Positions 1 to 9,839 of a stretch of DNA of 64,000 nt are shown piece after piece. This stretch comes from Xiphias gladius (taxonomy: Eukaryota > Chordata > Actinopteri > Istiophoriformes > Xiphiidae): positions 2,222,448 through 2,286,447 of the forward strand of contig NC_053403.1 of assembly GCF_016859285.1 (NCBI RefSeq), written 5' to 3'. Position 1 is the stretch's first letter. Every line of letters starts with the position of its first letter. Under the pieces are notes generated by a model, which had not been told where the DNA came from, ran no database searches, and saw nothing but the letters and a program-made list of their open reading frames with translations. Both the position numbers and the translations under genes were made by a program.

Positions 1-814
1 ACACAGCTAATTTAGGTTTGATTTCCATCTACCTGGTGGGACTCCGCCGGCTGTGCGGATTAATCCACCAGTTTTCCCCAGTCAGACTATGGGGAGGTTT
101 TACCATTTTCTCCCAGTCGGCTTACATGGCTTACATGAATGCAGTACGCATCGCAGTGTCTGGCGCCCAACCCCAACTCCGGGCCCTTGAAACCTGCTAA
201 AAGTCTCATTCCTGAAAAACCTTTCCTCTTCCAGAAACACCGTTTTCCTACAGCTCCACTAAGAACCATTTGGCTGCTGGTTGACATCAGTTCATTTCTG
301 AACCAACTCTCCACTGGTCACCATTTTTGCACTAACTAATGTGTTATGTGGTTACACGTGATGCGAATTCGTTACGTCAATTCTTCGGAGAATTATCATA
401 AATACATTTTCCACCACAGGCTCGCTGATGGACTCGGCCAACGGCCGGCGCTGAGCCGTGACCTCTAGCGCCACGAGGCGACCTCCGAAGGTGTCCGAGG
501 GGAGACCGCCGAAGCCCCTCGTCGGCTCTGAGACACTACACCGCCCTCAGCTCCTCTAACGTTTTGTTGACCGGAGGTTGAAAAAGAAAACACGGCTTTA
601 GTGTGAAATGAATGAATCAAGAGCATGAAGAATGTGGTCTATATATTAAATATGTGCTGTGCAGTTTGGAAAACAGCCAAATGTAGTTTTCTCCACCAGC
701 TTACCTTTCACCAGCCACTTCCAAATTTTGAGCCATATCTGCTTATTGAATTTTCGAAACAAAAGTGTATCCGGATCACAATCGGTGCTGGATACAAGCA
801 CGTAGTGCTGGACC

Positions 815-1357
815 AGTAACTAAATCCACTTACTCAAGTACAGGTTTTAAATATATGGTACTTTACATTGATCTGATACTGTGCTCTCTTTCTACTCCAC
901 TACATTCATTTCAGAGCTTCTTCATGGTGGCCGCTTACTCAAGCCTTCGGTTTTGCTTGACTTTTATGTTACTCTACTCCTTTGCTGTCCTCTTTGGAGT
1001 AACTTTACTCTTATGTATGTTTGACGTTAGTGGATCTCCTGGTTTCTGGAACGTATGATCGTCGTAGGAAATATCAGGCTCCGTATAGAGGAAATTACCC
1101 CACGGTATGTAAGGTAGCCAGACTTAGCTCCACCTCAGCCAACTGTGACAGTTAAAAGCTACTGATGACGCATCACTGATAACACAAATAAACAAACCGG
1201 TACTTTCACGTTCGATACCTTAAGTACATTTTGCTTGTGATGCTTTTACTTAAGTAAAATATTGAAAGTAGGCATTTTATTTGTTACTGAGTGTTTTTAC
1301 AGAGTGGTATTGATACTTTTGCTTAAGTAAAAGATGTGTGTACTTTGCCCCACCACT
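815..1357. repeat. interspersed repeat, teleost ACTCAAGTA / CCACCACTG-ended family
   Basis: Begins with a degenerate AGTAACTAAATCCACTTACT and TCAAGTAC motif, contains CTACTCCACTACATTCATTTC, and ends with ACTTAAGTAAAA motifs and CCCCACCACTG. This layout matches a short non-autonomous DNA element that is very common in teleosts. Related copies in this window lie at 34125-34335, 34568-34722 and 60625-61045. No transposase is encoded. The family assignment is from memory. Confidence 0.6.
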
Positions 1358-1671
1358 GCAAGCAAAGACAGAGATAGTACTTCTTACTGGGTTGTGAGCT
1401 GAGGAACTCGGGACTTGGGAGTCCAGGTCTTAGGCTGGGGGGGGGTCGGCCCAGGCAGTGGACAGGCATTCATATCAAAAACAGCACGGCGGTTTATTAA
1501 GTGGGAGGAAAAATGACAGCGCTCCAAAGACAATCATGGCACATGAAAGATTTCGGTTCTGATCTGAAAATTGCAACAGTTTCCATGAGGTTTCTATTCC
1601 AGGTTCCAAGGTTTTCATCTTCTTTCTTTTTTTGGAGTTAAGAAAATTAGGGATTTTAAAATTGTTTTGAA

Positions 1672-1689
1672 TATATATATATATATATA
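1672..1689. repeat. (AT)n microsatellite
   Basis: A short uninterrupted run of AT dinucleotides. Confidence 0.9.
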
Positions 1690-1940
1690 CATTTTCTTCT
1701 TCTTTTTTGGCATGGAAGTATTCAAATTTACCTTTGAGCTTGCGATAGCTTCAAGTTTGTTTTAAATCCGGTCCTGGACAGAGAGTTTGGCCAATGTGTG
1801 GTGTGGTTTAAAGACGGATTTGGAAAACAGTTTCGAAAAGCTGCGGGATGACTGGAGTGTCCTGAAAGCAGGAATGGTAAGTCGGTGACATGTCAGTTTA
1901 AAGTGCATTTGATGGTGTAGTCAGTATAAGAAAGAACCAT

Positions 1941-1943
<3 letters not shown>

Positions 1944-2008
<65 letters not shown>
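1944..2008. repeat. (CA)n microsatellite
   Basis: About 32 uninterrupted CA units, followed by GCACGCG. It is the longest pure dinucleotide run in the window and is likely length-polymorphic. Confidence 0.97.
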
Positions 2009-2012
<4 letters not shown>

Positions 2013-2534
2013 GCGTATTAGAATCTTAAGTTTTTTCACGTTTGTTTTCTTCCCTGTAACAAAGAACATCTGTTTTTTTTTTCTGTTTGAATTTCATTTT
2101 AAACACATCATTCATGTTCTTTTAAGTCCATGCGACATGATGATGCATAAATAATGACCGACCTGTTCTTCGACTGTGGAGATGTCTGACGGTCTATGAT
2201 GAATAAACTTGCGACGGCACCGAAATTAAAGACTCTGTTCAGCAGTTTTGTGTCTCTCAGTTTTGTTTCTTCCCGTCCAGCTCGGTCGAGACGGACCCCT
2301 TTAATTAACCAGCGGCTCTCGGGTAATTTTCTGCTTCGCCCATGTCCGGCATCGACGAGGCCTTCGGGCATTCCACACAGGCTCGTAAATTCCCACCTCT
2401 GAAATGTGAAAATGTTTGTTATGTGTCATTCCAGTTGGAAATAATAACAACACTGACCCTCTAAGAAACGTACCCTGTCAGTTGCCGGCACAGTTAGTGT
2501 GGAGCCCCCATCCCTCAATCGTGACCGAAGATAT

Positions 2535-2740
2535 GTATCTCTTTGTGGTTGTATTGATTCCCCGTTTGATCGTTTTTTTGCGTCTCTTTGTGCATGTTTT
2601 GCAGCTCTTCTGGTCATTTCGTGTCTCTTTCTTTAAAAAAAATTGCTGTTGAACCCCAGGGGCCCGATGCCCCTTTGGGCACAGGCACAGGCCCAGGGTC
2701 CTCGAGGGGGCATTGGGCCCCTGAGCCGCTCGGTTATCGA
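2535..2740. repeat. degenerate repeat of CTCTTTGTGG-type units with GGGGCCC tail
   Basis: Several imperfect copies of a roughly 24-base unit (TCTCTTTGTGGTT, GTCTCTTTGTGCATG, GTGTCTCTTTC) are followed by a GC-rich segment with CCAGGGGCCCGATGCCCC. I know this combination as a frequent teleost repeat. No coding potential. Confidence 0.5.
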
Positions 2741-2850
2741 TCAACGGGCGTAGGTGTCCTTTACTCATCCCATGCCTTATCTGTCGGATCGCTGATTCGA
2801 CCAATAATTTCCGATATTCCCCACGGCACCCGAAGGCATCAGCAAAAAAA

Positions 2851-3140
2851 TCAGTGACGTCACCGCGCGTTGCCTTCAGTTGTTTGTAAACGTCCGGGAG
2901 AAGCAGCCGTCGCTAGCTTTTTTTTTTTTAGCTAGCCGTTTGGTGATTGGAGTAATGGATTAATTCGCCGAATATCTGAAGAAAACCCAGTGACATTACG
3001 TTATCTAAGGAATTTGATAACTGTAGTGGGTAGTCATCATATGTCAGCGCGCCAGAGCAGCGCAAGTTAGGGACAGCGGGGAGGCTAACGTCGTTAGCTG
3101 GCTAACGTCAGCGAGAACTTCGTGATAACGCGCAGCAGTC
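2851..3140 (+). promoter_or_regulatory. tmem30a promoter / 5'UTR region with CRE
   Basis: A full palindromic cAMP-response element TGACGTCA lies at 2855-2862, directly followed by CpG-rich sequence. Further on are an inverted repeat GCTAGCT (2912-2918) / AGCTAGC (2930-2936) around a T-run, and a GCTAACGTC direct repeat near 3083-3110 just before the start codon. No TATA box is evident, as expected for a housekeeping gene. The transcription start is not determinable from sequence alone. Confidence 0.5.
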
Positions 3141-3383
3141 ATGATGGAGTCCAGTTACAACGCCAAAGACGAGGACGGACACATCCAAGTGTCCGGGCCT
3201 GGCGGCGGTACTCTGCGGAGCAAGAAGCCCGAAAACACCGCGTTCAAACAGCAGAGACTTCCCGCGTGGCAGCCCATCCTCACCGCGGGCACCGTCCTCC
3301 CTGCCTTCTTCATCATCGGACTCATCTTCATCCCCATCGGCATCGGCCTGTACGTAACGTCCAACAACATCAAGGAGTTTGAG
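3141..3383 (+). CDS. tmem30a: tmem30a exon 1: cytosolic N-terminus and TM1
   Basis: 81 codons ending in phase 0 at ...KEFE, with donor GTAACG. It carries the [20 protein letters not shown] motif leading into the first membrane span, highly typical of CDC50 proteins. Confidence 0.93.
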
Positions 3384-6300
3384 GTAACGTTGCGGTATCA
3401 ATCATGGAACAAATGTGTGTTATCCCACCAAACAACAACAGCAGCAACATTATGTCACAATACTCTCAGTGGAGCCGGCTTTTATGATCAGACCACTGAC
3501 GCCAAATTCCTCTCAGAAATTGTCCGTTTTAGCCGATTTACTCTTCACCTTAGATATTGGCATTCGTTCAGGTTTTGTTTTATGTGACAGACATTTCTGG
3601 AAGGTTGTTGTTCCTCTGGAGAATTCGGCGGAAATGTTACCCGAAAAAAATAAGCAACGAAATCAACATCTAGCCGAGATTGGTTCGTCAGATTGCCACT
3701 CCCGTTATCCCCCTTCCAAATACGCCACCGCCGCTTAACGGGCGAAGCCTCCGGGCTTCAGTAGATGTTGAAACCTGCGTGACACGGATCACCGTTGGTC
3801 CAAGGTAAACCGGCTGTACCGCAACAGGGTGTGTTTTTAATTAAAAGTCGTCTCGATTAAATACTAAAATGGAATATTTTTAAATGGAGTTTGGCTCGAT
3901 GCCCCCTTACAGGAAGGAAAGCGGCACCGATTGGTCGATCAGTCAGTTAGTCGACAGAAAAATAACCATCAACTGTTTTGATAATTAAATACTCGTTTTA
4001 GTCATTTTTAAGCATAAATACCACAAATCTGGTGTTTCCAGCTTCTCAGATGTGAGGATTTAATGCCTTTCCTGCTCGCACACGAGAGTACAATTCATTA
4101 TTTTTGGTTTTAAAACATTTTTTTTTGTACATTTGATAGACAAAACTGTTAATCTATTAATTGAGAACATAATTGACAGATTAATTGATAATAAAAACAA
4201 ATGGTAGTCGCAGCCCTAATATACTGTGCTGTTGCCGATAACATGACAGACTCCTGATTGTTTCATCTCATTACTTTGCACATTATATTGCCACTAAATT
4301 ATTTACTTGCTTTTACCACATATGCACATTATAGTGTTATCTGTATTATGCCACACAGCCAGTCATTGTGCCTGTAACAGATGGACTATAACTTTACATT
4401 TTCATAAAGTATCTTAAAGTGTGTTTTCTTTGACTTATAATTTTATTTTTTGTGGTTTGTAGGTTTTGTGTCATTCTGTCTCTTTCATTGACTCTTTTCT
4501 CTCCGCTGTAAAACATGTACCTACATTTTTGAAAAGTGCTACATAGAGTTTTCTTTATATCTATATATTGTGTGTATATATAGAGAGAGCTTATAGGATT
4601 GCTTGCTGGTTTACAGATTGATTACACTGGAGTCGACATGTCCAGTCCCTGCTTCAACTGCTCCCAGAACTTCAGCTGGAACAGCACGAGGCCGTGTACC
4701 TGCACAATACCCTTCTACCTGGACCAGCCATATGAAGTGAGAAATATGGTTTTAGATACACGGATCTTCAGGATACTTCCCATACATGTTCACACAGCCA
4801 GTTTGATGGATTTTGACCTGTTTATACTTTTCTCTTAATCACCAGAATAATGTCTTCATGTATTACGGCCTCTCCAACTTCTACCAAAATCACCGTCGCT
4901 ACGTCAAGTCAAGAGATGACAGCCAGCTGAATGGGGACATCAAATCCCTCATGGTATGAATCACTTCAACAAAATGCCCCGTAATCACACGACTGAGAGC
5001 ACAGTGCCATTGAAAGTGCATTATCACACTGCTAAAGCTGCACCAGGAAACTCTGCCCGAGGACCATGAGATTTCATCTTCAGAAGCCATAAATCCTGAG
5101 AAGGAGCTATTAAACTGCACACAACCCCCCGCTAGTCTGCCGGCCGGATACTGTTCATTCAGAGGACATTAAAGGGACAAGGTGCCGTAAGATCTGCTGT
5201 TATGATAAGGGCAGTCAACCAATACTCTAAATTTGATTATATAATCAAATTGTGGAAAGAAAAAACAACCCAAGAAACAAACATTCCATTGTGAAAATTA
5301 ATGTCCGATGCCGAAAAAAACAAACAAACAAAAAAAAGCAGCACTACCGTGGCTGTCTGCCTCGCGAGGTCTGGCGTGGGCCCGGGCCGCTGCACTGTAT
5401 GCACCGCATGATGGACAGGAGTCACACGACATCACTTTCACTGATTGAAAAGGAGATGTGGGTCAAGCTGCGACAAGCAAACAAGCAAATCATTCATGGC
5501 AGAGAGTTCACAACCCAGCTCAGCCGCAGACAGTGATTTTCACCCTGATCAATCAACTGGTTTGACCTCTTGTCGACATAATGCACAAAAATAGATATTC
5601 GAATTTTCAAAACTTTTTTTTTTTCTTAACAGGGAATAATCGAAAGTCATTTTTTGGTTAATTTTGACAATGCTAGTTACAGTACACCTCTCTCTGGAGG
5701 AAACATTCCCTCAGGGCTGTTTAATGGACACTTCTCTGAATGCAGTTAGAGTGAACTTGATGCATTATATAATATTAACAAAAGCATCCATTGCTTTCAC
5801 TTGCGCCGCACTGGCAGCCTTTACTAGTCCGTCAAACCTCCTTGGCAGGTCTGTTCCACAAATCTCTTGATTGTCTGAAGCTTTGAACAAGCAGCTGGGC
5901 TTGAGCAACAGTTTTCTCAGGACTGACCAAAGACCAAAGGTTAGTTAACAAAACTGTACTTTGTTCTGGCGTCCACATGCATTAGTTACTTCTAATCTTT
6001 GGTTTATTAGATAGTTGCCATCTTCTGCTATAAACACTAACCAAATGTGAGTATAAAACCTCAGTTTCCAGAGAACCCCTGTTACGAGGCTGGTAACCCG
6101 AGTGTCTTTTTGTACATTTTTGTACAGGATCATGCCCGTTGCAGCTTTAAATGTGACCAGCATGTGGTGCCATTAATCTTTAGTCTCCTTCTCATTAACA
6201 GCAACCCAGTAAGGAGTGCGAGCCATATGCCTATCATGAAAACAAGCCAATAGCACCATGTGGGGCCATCGCCAACAGCATGTTCAACGGTGAGCCTGTT

Positions 6301-9300
6301 TCCTGTCCTGTTGACTAAACATATTCTTTATTTGATTAAAGAATTATTTCTATCTCTATACTATATCTCTATTTCTATACTTACCTTGCAGACACGTTGG
6401 AGCTGTTTTACAACGAGCCCAATGGAACAAAGACTCAAATTCCTCTGACAGCAACGGGAATCGCCTGGTGGACAGACAAGCATGTGAAGTTCAGGAACCC
6501 GGGAGAAAACAACCCAAACCTCACAGCAGTTTTCCAAGGTATCACCAGCAGCTTCTTTGTATACATTTCTTTGGAGTTACTGACCTTTCCACTTAAGTTG
6601 AACATTAGTCGCCCAGTGTTGTCTCCCCCAATATGTTGGAACAGAAGATGTGATTTTCCTCAGCCAGCTTCAAGAAGTCTGGTGATATTCTACATCTTTT
6701 CTAATTGTCAACTAAGCCCATGAAAAGACAGAAATGTCTCCAACTAAGAAGTATTGTCTATTAGAGCCTGACATGTCTTACTCCTCTGTGCCACAGAGTT
6801 CCGTTGTTGTCCCACACGCACCGTCCTTCTGTCCCAAATACTCCCTAAAGCAACAAATGTGGATTAATCCACTGAAAATAGTCCCCATCAAAGGCACTTC
6901 TTCCTCCTGTTTGTTTGATTGAAACTACAGTGAGCAGCTGTTTAAGGAGATTACGCAGCCTTTTCAAAAAAGAAAATTTGTTTTCAGTTGTGAGGTGTTT
7001 TTAAAGATTTACATCGTCAGTAGGAACCGGTGGGCTGAGAGTCCCAGCAAGTGAAGGGAAGTATTGAGAGACAATACCTAGTTTTGGTCTTTTCGTGGGA
7101 TTTGTTGACAATAACAAAAGTAGAGAATACTGCCATGCTTCTCCTTTTAGAGCCACTAACCCTCCCACGAAATGTAACCTGTCTGGATTTGAAGCTGGAG
7201 TGTGGGACCTCTACATATGGATGATTTACCGTTACATTCCGTTACTTACCCTTACAAATCAGTTCACACTGTGGAGTTTCAAATCTGGTTTTAAATCCGG
7301 TGTCTGTGGCGACAGTCCCACGCTGCGCACCGGTAGCGATGCGTTTAACGTCAATCAGCAAGTTTGCCAGAGCTGAAGAGGGGAGCAACCGTAGTGACGG
7401 AGGCAGAGGAGGCTATAGCAGCAAGCAGTCTGGTGGAGCCTGGGAAGCATCCAAGAAAAATTTCTGATGCTCCAGATAAAAAAGAAACTCTGCCTTCAGA
7501 GGAGGGATTACAGTCTTAAAAAGAAAGAGATTGACGGCGAGGACGAACGCTGATTGCCACTGGTGCGGCTTGTCCTCGTTGGAGAACAAGCTGAAAGAAG
7601 AGAAGGGGCTGAGGGCAGACACGGATGTCGCCTTACTGCTCTTGGGCACGTGGCATTTGTAAAATTAGAAGGTAGCCCATGTAGCTATTACATTTTCTCT
7701 ACCTAAATAGTGGATTATTGTCTTGGAACTGTGGACATTTCTCTGTGTTCGACAGTGTTTGTGTAATTACTCTCACTGCCAGAAGAGGGAGACAAAAGTT
7801 CTGCACTGCAGGTTTAATGCAAAGCTTAAGGCCATGTCATCATTAGTGCATACAGACTGGAGAACTGAAGATGGCAAAACAAATTTTAAAAATGCTTAGA
7901 GCAGGAGCACTCAGCTTTAGACCACCTGCAAAGCATTTATGTTTTTTTTACCTGAGGAACAGAGAATATGGAGGAGAAAGTCTGTAAATGGATGACAACC
8001 GTATGTCAGTTTGTATGGAGACCAAACCTGAGAAAATGTGTTGTTACACAAATACGCATTCAGGATTCGATCACTGACCAATAATCATTCGTTCAGTGAG
8101 AAGTGCTGCTGTATATGTTTCCCTCCAACTCAGGTACAACGAAGCCGGTGAACTGGCGCAGGCCTGTCTACGATTTAGAAACCGACCCACAGAACAATGG
8201 CTTCATCAACGAGGACTTCATCGTGTGGATGAGGACGGCCGCTCTGCCGACCTTCCGCAAACTCTACCGCATCGTTCACAAGAAGAACAACATGGTTCCC
8301 ACTCTGCTCCGAGGAAACTACACCCTGGAGGTCGTCTACAGTATCCTTTATGTGAAATCACAGCCTGATACTGCTCACACTGCATCGGCAATGGTGAACA
8401 TATGACTCATCAGAGAGCTCTGGTGTTAGCAACGCTGGCGAGACGCAAGATTTATCTGGAGAGTAATACAAAATGGACAGATTGGACATGGAAGAAATAG
8501 ATATAGTATAGGTATAGTGGCCTTTGTCTCCGGGTGTAAAAGCTCTGGCAGTTCAGGCGTGGGTCACTGTAACTTGCACGTTTTATTGGTAAGACAGAGA
8601 CTAATAAGAAGCATGTTGTTCATGGTCAATGTTTGAATAAAATTCAACTTCTTACTAGTTTCCCCAGAACCGTTAGTCGAAAACAACAATTGCAGGTATG
8701 TGTAGCAAAATCCACTGGCCGTGAGCGCTGGTCTTCAGTTTTAGTTACTGGTTACAAACCCTTAACGCCCTCGAGAAGTTCTTGGTAATCACAACTAATT
8801 TCAGGGTATCAGGGTCTTGAAGAGTCTTAAGATTGATTTCAGGTTCCTCAAAAAAGGCCATGGAAAGTATTAAAAAGTTTTCAATTTCATGTACAAAGAT
8901 GTTTGTAAATGAATTTTTGTAGTCTTCCATAGGCAGTAACATGGGTAATAAAATGTGTCTTTATGTGATTTTAGCAACAACTGGCTGGGAAATCCCAAAT
9001 GCAATTTTTCCAGACCTCTGTCCTTATATAAAATTCATTTATTGAACCTTAAATACACTTGGTAAATAGACCTAACATCCCTGGTTTTCATTGATTTAGT
9101 TCATACTTTCGATGGTATTATCATGAACGGGGGATTCAATCGTATTCTGTGTGGTGTTAACATGTCTTAAAAAGTCTTTTAACGTGTTTTTTCTTGGTTA
9201 ACCCTTTAGAAACCCTGTCTGTAATATGGTTTCATTAATATCATCAGTACAGTATTGGCTGTGATAAACTAACTGTGCATTCATGCATTTATACTGTTGA

Positions 9301-9839
9301 CAACTTAAGAGGCCAGCGACTCTCCAGCTCACCGTCTTTTTCTTTTTTGGCTACTATTGACGTTTCCTTGTTTGATGGAAATCAGCTGTGGGGGAGTAAA
9401 CGCACTCAGATGATGAGCTGTCTGTTTTGAGAGTTATTGAGATCTTCAAAGTTAAGTGAGTTCAGGGTCTGGAAAAGTTTGGGGATAAGAAAAAAAAATA
9501 GAAAAGTAGAAAGCTGATGTAAAAGTTTGACAGTTGCTGTAGAAGTGTTGACAGACTGTCTCCAGGTCAGAGGTGTAAGTTTGCCTGAGCTCCGTTTGAT
9601 CTGTAAACACCGTTAACTGTTCGATCTTTAACTGGCTGAACCCAGATTATCCCGTTCGCAGCTTCGAGGGCCGGAAACGAATGATCCTGAGCACCATCTC
9701 CTGGATGGGAGGCAAGAACCCCTTCCTGGGCATCGCGTACATCACCGTGGGCTCCGTCTGCTTCTTCCTGGGCGTCGTGTTGTTGATCATCCACCACAAA
9801 TACGGCAACCGCAACAACAGCGCCGACATCTCCAACTGA
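3141..9839 (+). CDS. tmem30a: TMEM30A / CDC50A, P4-ATPase flippase beta subunit (7 spliced exons)
   Basis: Coding exons: 3141-3383, 4617-4736, 4846-4953, 6202-6289, 6392-6538, 8134-8340, 9646-9839. Together they give 368 codons plus stop (human, as recalled, 361 aa). The family pairs with P4-ATPases so that the flippase leaves the ER and moves phosphatidylserine and phosphatidylethanolamine to the cytosolic leaflet. Residues 1-47 are cytosolic, TM1 is about 48-71, the ectodomain about 72-330 and TM2 about 331-353, with a short tail. Conserved ectodomain cysteines are C93, C96, C108, C110 and the pair C163/C177. Landmarks include [55 protein letters not shown] and [17 protein letters not shown]. 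The start is a tandem ATGATG, so translation may begin at either. Frames join without stops. Identity is secure; which teleost paralogue (aa or ab) is not. Confidence 0.95.
3930..4222. repeat. interspersed repeat, teleost GATTAATCGA / GCAGCCCTAA family (in tmem30a intron 1)
   Basis: Shows TAGTCGACAGAAAAATAACC, GTTTTGATAATTAA, TTTTTAAGCA, TTCCAGCTTCTCA and a 3' end of GACAGATTAATTGATAATAA and GTCGCAGCCCTAAT. This is the layout of a short non-autonomous element found thousands of times in many teleost genomes. Related copies lie at 16213-16425 and 53992-54345. Confidence 0.65.
4617..4736 (+). CDS. tmem30a: tmem30a exon 2: first cysteine cluster of the ectodomain
   Basis: 40 codons, phase 0/0, acceptor TTTACAG and donor GTGAGA. 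Contains C93, C96, C108 and C110, plus three overlapping N-glycosylation sequons (NCS, NFS, NST) in a loop a few residues longer than the human one I recall. Confidence 0.92.
4846..4953 (+). CDS. tmem30a: tmem30a exon 3: [15 protein letters not shown] segment
   Basis: 36 codons, phase 0/0, acceptor ATCACCAG and donor GTATGA. It encodes the strongly conserved [20 protein letters not shown] stretch followed by SRDDSQL. Confidence 0.94.
6202..6289 (+). CDS. tmem30a: tmem30a exon 4: second disulfide pair
   Basis: 29 codons plus 1 base, acceptor TTAACAG and donor GTGAGC. Encodes PSKECEPY through [10 protein letters not shown], with C163 and C177 as the expected disulfide partners. Confidence 0.92.
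6392..6538 (+). CDS. tmem30a: tmem30a exon 5: DTLEL to GIAWWTD
   Basis: Phase 1/1, acceptor CTTGCAG and donor GTATCA. Encodes [12 protein letters not shown] and [15 protein letters not shown]. Sequons NGT and NLT are present. Confidence 0.92.
7040..7830. repeat. probable interspersed repeat in tmem30a intron 5
   Basis: A segment of less AT-rich, repeat-like sequence that ends with CACTGCCAGAAGAGGGAGAC and AAAAGTTCTGCACTGCAGG, an end motif I associate with a teleost DNA-element family. Internal frames are broken. The boundaries are approximate and the family uncertain. Confidence 0.35.
8134..8340 (+). CDS. tmem30a: tmem30a exon 6: [20 protein letters not shown]
   Basis: Phase 1/1, acceptor AACTCAG and donor GTATCC. 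Encodes [18 protein letters not shown] and the highly conserved [17 protein letters not shown] block, ending with LEVVY. Confidence 0.94.
8780..9225. repeat. interspersed repeat, GTCTTAAAA / ATGTGATTTTAGCAA family copy 1
   Basis: Contains TTTATGTGATTTTAGCAACA, ACTGGCTGGGAAA, CCAGACCTCTG, ATAAAATTCAT and GTCTTAAAAAGTCTTTTAA in order. The same ordered blocks recur at 18062-18330, showing a shared repeat. It lies in tmem30a intron 6. Confidence 0.55.
9646..9839 (+). CDS. tmem30a: tmem30a exon 7: TM2 and C-terminus
   Basis: Terminal exon after acceptor ACCCAG, ending in TGA at 9837-9839. Encodes [20 protein letters not shown], then the second membrane span (about residues 331-353) and a short polar tail ending ADISN. 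Confidence 0.94.

Larger units (their letters stand above)
1..2850. other. intergenic region left of tmem30a, repeat-rich
   Basis: No coding exon could be supported here. The stretch holds a GC-rich block (about 415-560), a decayed ACTCAAGTA-type interspersed repeat (815-1357), an AT microsatellite, a long CA microsatellite and a repeat built on CTCTTTGTGG-like units (2535-2740). Open frames are short, overlap on both strands and show no family resemblance. By synteny the gene to the left should be filip1, but no FILIP1-like sequence was recognised, so its end is probably outside the window. Confidence 0.6.
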
